NCBI GenBank assembly: GCA_037501455.1
Contig: CM074860.1
Span: 36,652,501 to 36,716,500, forward strand
DNA length: 64,000 nucleotides
Reading direction: 5' to 3'
DNA from: Lantana camara
Taxonomy: Eukaryota; Streptophyta; Magnoliopsida; Lamiales; Verbenaceae
Shown piece after piece: positions 58,515 to 64,000 of this stretch. How positions within the stretch are numbered: position 1 is the first letter of the stretch; each line of letters begins with the position of its first letter. The notes beneath the pieces were generated by a model. The model ran no database searches, was not told the DNA's origin, and saw only the letters and a list, made by a program, of their open reading frames with translations. Both the position numbers and the translations under genes were made by a program.

Positions 58515-58836
58515 CCCACGACTCGCGGACATTCTAAGTAAGAACCCTAGGTAGGTACAACTTACCAATTCTAACACCTTTAGAACTCTTAGTAATTGTT
58601 TTTTGCATCACCTATCTTTCAATATGGACCCACGACTCGTGCGACATCCATATTTACTTAGGCGTTAAGCTAAACCCATCAATCATAAGATCATGAACAA
58701 AACTTAGTTCGAACGACCCACGACTCGCGGACATCGCCCTTGCTAAAATTGATCACGAAATATTGATCATTTAAAATGATCAATTAGGTAACTAAGAACT
58801 AATAAGCTCCACTAGCTATCCCACGACTCGCGGACA
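58515..58836 (-). repeat. Four dispersed copies of CCCACGACTCGCGGACA
   Basis: Copies at 58515, 58629, 58717 and 58820 share the core but not their flanks. At 58629 the flanks are an 8-bp perfect inverted repeat (AATATGGA/TCCATATT). At 58820 they nearly pair (CTAGCTAT/ATAACTAG). Stems at the other two are only about 3 bp. Confidence 0.75.
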
Positions 58837-59935
58837 ATAACTAGCTTCACTTACTAAACTTAAAACCTATTGATGGAATGCTAGGAATTTAATTCAAAAG
58901 TTGCATCTCGAATTAAATACCTATTTGTTCGAAATTAGCTTAATATTTAATGGGAATTTTCGAATCAACCGGAGAGTTGTCCGGTTCGACCTCACCAACA
59001 TATATGTTATCCAATTATATTAGTCTTGATTAATGCAAGTACACTTAAATGCATTTCAAACAAGCACATAAACAGATAACATGTCCTAGCATGATACTAA
59101 TATGTAATGATCATGGGTTCTACCTATCTTATGCATGATATGTGGGAAGCCACTCCACAATCACAAGTTCTAACATTCATGCCACATAAACAGTTTAAAT
59201 CACATAAGGGAAGCGGTAACAAAATACGAGCCCTATCTCTATTACATTTAACAATTGAGATTCCCCTCCCTAACATTTTGAGGGGTCTTCACTTATGGCC
59301 TCCTTGTTACTTGAATGTGGTCCATCTTACTCCATGGGTTCATTGTCTCCAAAATGAAAATAAAACCTCACCACCTATCTCTACTCTCAAATTACAATAA
59401 AAAGAAAAAGACATAAAGTAATAAGGCTTAATCTTCATATTGGCCTTAGACAATCACACGGGGCATACCCCGGCCTCAAAAACAGTAATATGGAAAGCCA
59501 CATAACAAATCACATAACAGTACGCACATAAGTGAGGCTCCAACCTCAATTGAAAAACGCAACTATAGGGCTCCAACCCCAATTTAAACCATCCATGTGC
59601 ATAAATTAAAACCATACATAGATCTAAACCCATGATCACCTAACATGCTTTTGCGAGAATTTAAATTTAGCCAATAAATTAAAATTCTCGTTTCAAGTCC
59701 TAATGACTTAAAACACGACTTGATGCGAGTCTTATTTATAAAAGTTTTCAATTAATCCCAAATTCGCAAAACAAATAAAATTCCAATTAATTTCTGAAAA
59801 TTAATAATTTTATCAAAGATGTATTTTCCCAAAATATAAACCGTTTCTATTTCTCAAAAAATCCCAATTTTAAGTTTTATTCAAAATTAAAATAAATATT
59901 CAAAAATAAAATTTTAAAATTAAAAATAAAAATTG

Positions 59936-60235
59936 GGACTGGATTGCACGAAACACGAAAACACGGATCACGAAAAACGGGGCCCGTGCACGAAAAAAAG
60001 GGATGCACGTCGCCGGCGTGCACGCCGCGCGCCAGTGCGGGCTGCCCTTCTCGGCAGCAAGGCGGGCGGCTGGGCGGTCTGTCCCAGCCAGCCCTGGGCG
60101 GTAACGGGCAGGCGCGCCCGGGAGGCTCCCGCACAGGTGTGCGGAAGGTGCTGGGCGGCTGCGCACGCCTAGGTCAGGTGGGCGGTGGCGGACGAAGCCC
60201 GCGCGCGGGACGCCTTCGCACGTGGGGTTTCGTGT
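59936..60235. other. GC-rich island in E7 leader
   Basis: About 300 bp dominated by G and C (CGCCGGCGTGCACGCCGCGC type) directly follow a run dominated by A and T. The ORFs of 79-124 codons seen here on both strands are by-products of composition. Confidence 0.8.
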
Positions 60236-60504
60236 GTTCGTAATCCAGGGTTTTCGTTTCGTGTTTTCGTTCAAAAGCTAAACCAATCCAAGAAATCCAA
60301 AAACAGTTTATACAGTTTCAAATCTAAAATAGTTTTCAAAAATTAAATTTTGTAAAAACTAATTTTCAGAAACTTTCAGGAAAAAATACAGTTTCGTAAT
60401 TCAGGCTTTCTAAAACAATTACAAATACTCAATCGCATCAAGCCTAAGAATTTCTACCAAATTCAGAATAATTGAGACGAAACAGAAACACGATTAACGA
60501 GGTG

Positions 60505-60516
60505 GCTCTGATATCA
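60505..60516 (-). other. E7 primer-binding site, tRNA-iMet-like
   Basis: The minus strand reads TGATATCAGAGC, one mismatch from the initiator tRNA-Met complement, two bases from the LTR. Confidence 0.82.
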
Positions 60517-60518
60517 CT

Positions 60519-62464
60519 TGTTGGAAAACACAAATCAGAAAGCAGCGGAAATTTAAAAAAATTCCAATAAAAGGATCTAGGACTCGCAATCGTGTATCCA
60601 AATTCGTAAAGATAAGAAACTTACTTTTCTTTTATTCTTTCTTGAAGCGTTTTAAGCCACCCATGAACGCTCTTCTCGCGGCTTGATCCCCTCTCCTTGG
60701 TAAAGCTCAAATCTTCAAACTTCTAACTTGAAGCTCTCTAGAGATAGTCCACCAACTTGATCACAATCTAACTAGTAAGGATGATAGTTCTCTAATTAGT
60801 GTTTAGGCTTAACCTAGGGTTTAATTTATCTTGGAGAAAGGATGGTGTTCAACACATGAACCAAAAGAATTGCCAATTTTCCTCCAAGGGGAGCTCGAGC
60901 TCCCCTATTTATAATCAAGGGAGGACCGAAAATCCTAGTCCTTATGGGCTAGGGTTTTGGTCTCTCTCTCCTATTACTTGATCATCAAGTAATTTTGACT
61001 TTGACTTTGAATTCAAATTCAAATCAACTTTCAAGAGAGCTAAAATGTCCAAACTATTTTTGGATAATTTTATACTTTATTTATTTAAAATAAATAACTT
61101 ATTTTTATCTAATTAATTAATTCATAATTAATTAACTAGATTATTTTCTCCAAAATAAGACTTTCTTTTTAATTCAAAATTAAACCAAAGTCTATTAAAT
61201 AATTAACACATTTAATTATTTAATATATATATACAATATATATATTCACACGTGTGGGATACGTGTCACAAGGACACGTGTCACTCACGTGACCCACACG
61301 TGTGGCTTCACACGTGTGGAACCCTTTTGGCTTGATTAACTCGTTTAATCATTTTAAAGCCTCAACTCATGTAACCAAGTTGTTGTGTGTGACCCTCTAG
61401 GTTCTCAATTCAATTAGCAGTGACCCTAATTAATTAATTCACTAATTAATTAATTAATCCACAGATTAAACGACCATAGTCTAGCAACAGGTGTTTAACC
61501 CCTAGCTGAATTGGAATGTTCGGATTCGACAGAACCTTTAAGTCATTGATTCATGTGAGATACAATCCTCCTACTTACTATCTCTCAACCAAGATCTAGG
61601 GTAAGGGAATAATCAGAACCCTAATAATCCGGTCTTAAAGCTAAGTGCATTTCATATCCATTTGATCTCAATCCAAGAAACCCTTTTCTTGATGTCTTGA
61701 TCTACTGCCTTGGCCAAGGACTCCATATGCCATATGAATGACTTACACAATAAGAGATCACCTTGCAAATGCAAGTGTTGGTCCTTTCTTGATTCTCATT
61801 CACTTTCATGAATCACTTGTGCAGCCCCAGCATAAGCCTTGAATCAGTTTTCTAAGGCGACACCCTTTAAAGCTTATACCTAAGACTACAGAGTTAACTC
61901 ATAAAGTGACAAGGAACCTCAAGTCTAAGGATCAATTAATCATATCAATGACTCGTGAGATATTTCCTAATCTGGAAGTTTCGATTTCCTGAAATAGAAA
62001 CTTCCTTTCCCATTTAGGAACTTTCTCACACGGGGCACCTCCGTGAACTTACTTATTAAAGTAAGCACCCTCATGTATCACGCACGTATCAACTATACAC
62101 TTTGCACCTCCATGAGACAAGGTGGTCCTTCTTAAGGGCGTGATCCCACAAGCAAGCCTTAGAGGAGTCAGGTTGACACTCCTACTGTCGGTAGGACTCA
62201 TCGGCTTGGAGTATTTTACTAATGATGACTTATGTGATATAGGGCTCGTTTCATGAACCATTTCACCTAAATGGTAGAGTCCTAAAGACATCAGGATTAG
62301 GGGAGTTCTTATACATGCACAGATAAAGTAAACGCATACCAAACAAGAGCATATAAAGAAGTGTTGCCATAATTCGTTATATCATTCAAAGATTGTCTGT
62401 GATTACAATAAGGAAAAGCACAAAGTAGATATACAATCGGCTTTCTAGGGCACTATTCCTAACA
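60519..62464 (-). repeat. E7 5' LTR, complete
   Basis: 1946 bp from TGTTGGAAAACAC to TTCCTAACA (plus-strand reading). It holds TATA-like TATATATATTG runs (about 61221-61245, minus sense) directly downstream of a G-box cluster at 61249-61316. Confidence 0.92.
61249..61316 (-). promoter_or_regulatory. Five-G-box cluster beside TATA run
   Basis: CACGTG occurs at 61249, 61275, 61286, 61297 and 61311, and ACGTGTC at 61261, all within 68 bp. GACACGTGTC (61273-61282) is a palindromic ABRE-type site. Such sites bind plant bZIP and bHLH factors of ABA, stress and light responses. The cluster sits just upstream, in sense, of the TATA-like run. Confidence 0.72.
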
Positions 62465-62847
62465 AAGTGCATACCACTCCTCTCAAGTTTGGATCGAACT
62501 CCCTTGAGCCAGTTAGCTGCCTGTCCCTGAATGAATCGAGTAGTACAAACAGCCCTATCCTGAGAACTCCCTGGGCAAATCTCCCAAATACCACTGATCT
62601 CAGCTAACCACTCCTCAGCCTTAATGTCATCTCCTCCAAACCACTTAGGAGGGTTGTTGTTCCGAAACTCCCTATCCGCAGCTGAGATAGTACCATCCTG
62701 ACCATCAACTGGTGGTGTCAGCTGTCTCTTATTCTGTTGTAACTGATTGAGAAGTGCCTGAACAATGTTCTCCGCATTCAGTGGTGGTGGCGGAGGCGGA
62801 TTAGGCGCATCCGGTGAAGCCTCTCGGTCACGATGTCTAGGCGGCAT
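62465..62847 (-). pseudogene. gag: E5 gag N-terminal half
   Basis: It begins at the ATG at 62847, one base after acceptor-like TTTCAG (MPPRHRDREASPDAPN), then a Pro run, NIVQALLNQLQQNKRQ, NNNPPKWFGGDDIKAEEWL, and ends ANWLKGVRSKLERSGMHF at the E7 border. Capsid C-terminus, nucleocapsid and protease start are absent. Frames that appear to extend past 62465 use E7 LTR sequence. Confidence 0.88.
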
Positions 62848-63022
62848 CCTGAAATTCAAAGATTCAAGCAATATTGATGCATGTGGGTTAGTACGTGTGT
62901 ATGTATACAAGCATTAAAAATAAACAAGTATTCAAGTAAATGAGTCACATAATCACATTGTCCAATGCCGTACCAACTAGACAGACACGACACGATACTA
63001 GAGCTTGGTTTTGTAACCTAGA
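62848..63022 (-). other. E5 leader between PBS and gag
   Basis: Non-coding. It carries a divergent copy of the post-PBS motif (GGTACGGCATTGGACAATG on the minus strand, about 62980-62954). Confidence 0.55.
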
Positions 63023-63023
63023 G

Positions 63024-63035
63024 CTCTGATACCAC
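63024..63035 (-). other. E5 primer-binding site, tRNA-iMet
   Basis: The minus strand reads TGGTATCAGAGC a few bases from the LTR end at 63043. Confidence 0.9.
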
Positions 63036-63042
63036 TTAAGGA

Positions 63043-64000
63043 TGTAACACCCCAAACGGAGGATGCCACATCCCCCGCACTGAGACCCAGACCCGGTCAT
63101 GAAATGGAAATCCATGCCCGAATCCGGATAAGAGCGAACGGGAGACAAACGCACACGTTATGCTTGGCGGATCTAACTCGACAAACTCAGAGTGCGGACG
63201 CAATTCAAACATTCAAACAAGATAGCGGAAGCATTTAAATCAACATTCAAAACAGGTGACGGGTTCAACTAGCATAGATACCTAGTCCCGAATATCAGAT
63301 TAACATAACGTAATAATCATCAAGTGCCACAAGGGGCCGAGTACGAGTGCCACGCAGGGCTACCGAATAGTAAAGTAAAATCTCAAGTCTACTAGTCAAA
63401 ACATAAGTAAAGTGTATAAAAGACAAATGCAACTAGAAAGGCTAGACCGACGAAGTGCAAGTCAAAGGACTCACTCCCGCCTGGCAAACGCCAACAGACC
63501 TGCAACTAAAAGTGTAAATGAGGGGTCACTCAACTTGACCGACTGAGGGGGCTAACGCACACCCACCGTATATATATAGAACACACCACATATCAGAAGG
63601 GTGGACTCATGAACCGGAGATAGGTGTTGCATACCAAAGACATTTCCAAAAGTACCCAAAAGATATATAAGTATAAGTTTTAGAAAACATTTCGGAACTC
63701 TATCTCGATTCATGATTCCGAGACAGAACAGATCACATGCTCGGCGAGTACGAGCTTCCAACTTTTACTCCTCAGAACATATCAAAACATAGAATACAAA
63801 ATCCAATCCAACCGTCACACCAATGATGGAGGAGATGTACCGTCCCCAAACCATCCACAACAGACATACCCTCAAGGGGTAGCGAACCCACAAGAGTCCT
63901 CCCCGGCTGTATACCGAAGGCTCAAGATATCACGCCTCCCCTATCTCTCTGAGTCGCGCAATGATATCTCAAATGGAGACTATGGACAGGCCGAACCCTG
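63043..64000 (-). repeat. E5 5' LTR, partial (window edge)
   Basis: Begins TGTAACACCCCAAACGG in plus reading and matches 22662-23163 then 24726 onward, confirming T1 as an insertion. The remaining about 1.9 kb lies beyond the window. Confidence 0.92.

Larger units (their letters stand above)
58309..60504 (-). other. E7 long untranslated leader
   Basis: 2.2 kb between PBS and gag with no credible gene. It holds four hairpin-like copies of CCCACGACTCGCGGACA (58515, 58629, 58717, 58820), an AT-rich stretch (about 59640-59935) and a sharply GC-rich block (about 59936-60235). Confidence 0.75.
53252..62464 (-). mobile_element. E7, Ty1/copia element, one end deleted
   Basis: Gag-PR-IN-RT-RH order, minus strand, with LTRs 53252-54400 (truncated) and 60519-62464 (1946 bp, complete). 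It lies in E5 gag. The right border is a clean LTR end (CCTAACA) in gag. The left border is inside the LTR next to E5 protease, and the flanking five bases do not match, so a deletion removed the end. The paired LTR stretches differ at about 3% by eye, older than E6. Confidence 0.92.
22662..64000 (-). mobile_element. E5, host gypsy element interrupted four times
   Basis: E5 is a minus-strand gypsy element whose parts fall in co-linear order once insertions are removed. The 3' LTR is 22662-23163, 24726-26468 and 36902-37482. Integrase to RT is 37483-39599, RT to protease 52052-53251, gag 62465-62847, the PBS near 63024-63035, and the 5' LTR from 63043 past the window end. T1, E4, E6 and E7 interrupt it. 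Three of the four insertions have intact 5-bp target duplications. Confidence 0.9.

Noticed and set aside
59877..60274. ORFs of 79-124 codons on both strands
   Set aside because: They coincide with the GC-rich block, where stops are rare; low-complexity translations with no family features.
62848..62910. Upstream Met at 62910 for E5 gag
   Set aside because: Sister Gags start at the MPPR-type Met beside the acceptor-like CAG; residues upstream are leader sequence.

Overview
The window is eukaryotic nuclear DNA, almost certainly from a flowering plant and probably a eudicot. I see no host gene, tRNA, rRNA or CRISPR array. It is a nested stack of LTR retrotransposons. Every recognisable protein is Gag, protease (PR), reverse transcriptase (RT), RNase H (RH) or integrase (IN). 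All Ty3/gypsy primer-binding sites match plant initiator tRNA-Met (TGGTATCAGAGC). The gypsy proteins look like long-LTR chromoviruses, with a GPY-type IN tail followed by a degenerate chromodomain-like end; the Tekay/Del clade fits best but was not tested.

Layout (my labels). E1, minus strand: 3' LTR 1-709 (cut by the window edge), internal 710-5506, 5' LTR 5507-10826, which is split by solo LTR S1 (7324-9969, plus, target-site duplication CTCAA). LTR relics fill 10827-11806. E2, plus: truncated LTR 11807-13040, heavily mutated gag-pol 13251-16433, cut inside integrase by E3. E3, plus: non-coding element, LTR 16434-19667, internal 19668-22063, second LTR broken at 22647. E5, minus, 22662 to beyond 64000, is host to four insertions: T1 (23164-24720, small copia-like element, TSD AGAAC), E4 (26469-36896, complete gypsy, TSD GATTC), E6 (39600-52046, complete plus-strand gypsy, TSD AGTTC) and E7 (53252-62464, Ty1/copia, one end deleted). 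The implied nesting is E2 < E3 < E5 < {T1, E4, E6, E7}.

E6 is the youngest and best preserved: its two 3.34-kb LTRs differ at about 1% of sites by eye, and one 1282-codon pol frame is intact with all catalytic residues. E1, E2, E4, E5 and E7 carry many stops, mostly CAA, CAG or TGG converted by C-to-T or G-to-A changes, as expected of methylated heterochromatin.

The main discovery candidate is a shared leader layout in otherwise divergent gypsy LTRs. In sense order there is a TATA box (where seen), an AAG|GT splice-donor-like site, a cluster of short palindromes about 370-440 nt later whose sequence differs by family, a 56-66 nt candidate mini-exon (YAG|...|GTGAGG), a hairpin with compensatory stem changes 360-480 nt before the LTR end, the PBS, a conserved post-PBS motif, and a 3' splice-acceptor-like YAG 0-8 nt before the gag ATG. 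I infer that spliced RNA (for translation) and unspliced RNA (for packaging) are separated much as in retroviruses. E6 adds an unrecognised 252-codon ORF upstream of gag with its own acceptor-like site, so alternative splicing could choose between ORF0 and gag-pol. None of the splicing claims has been tested on RNA.
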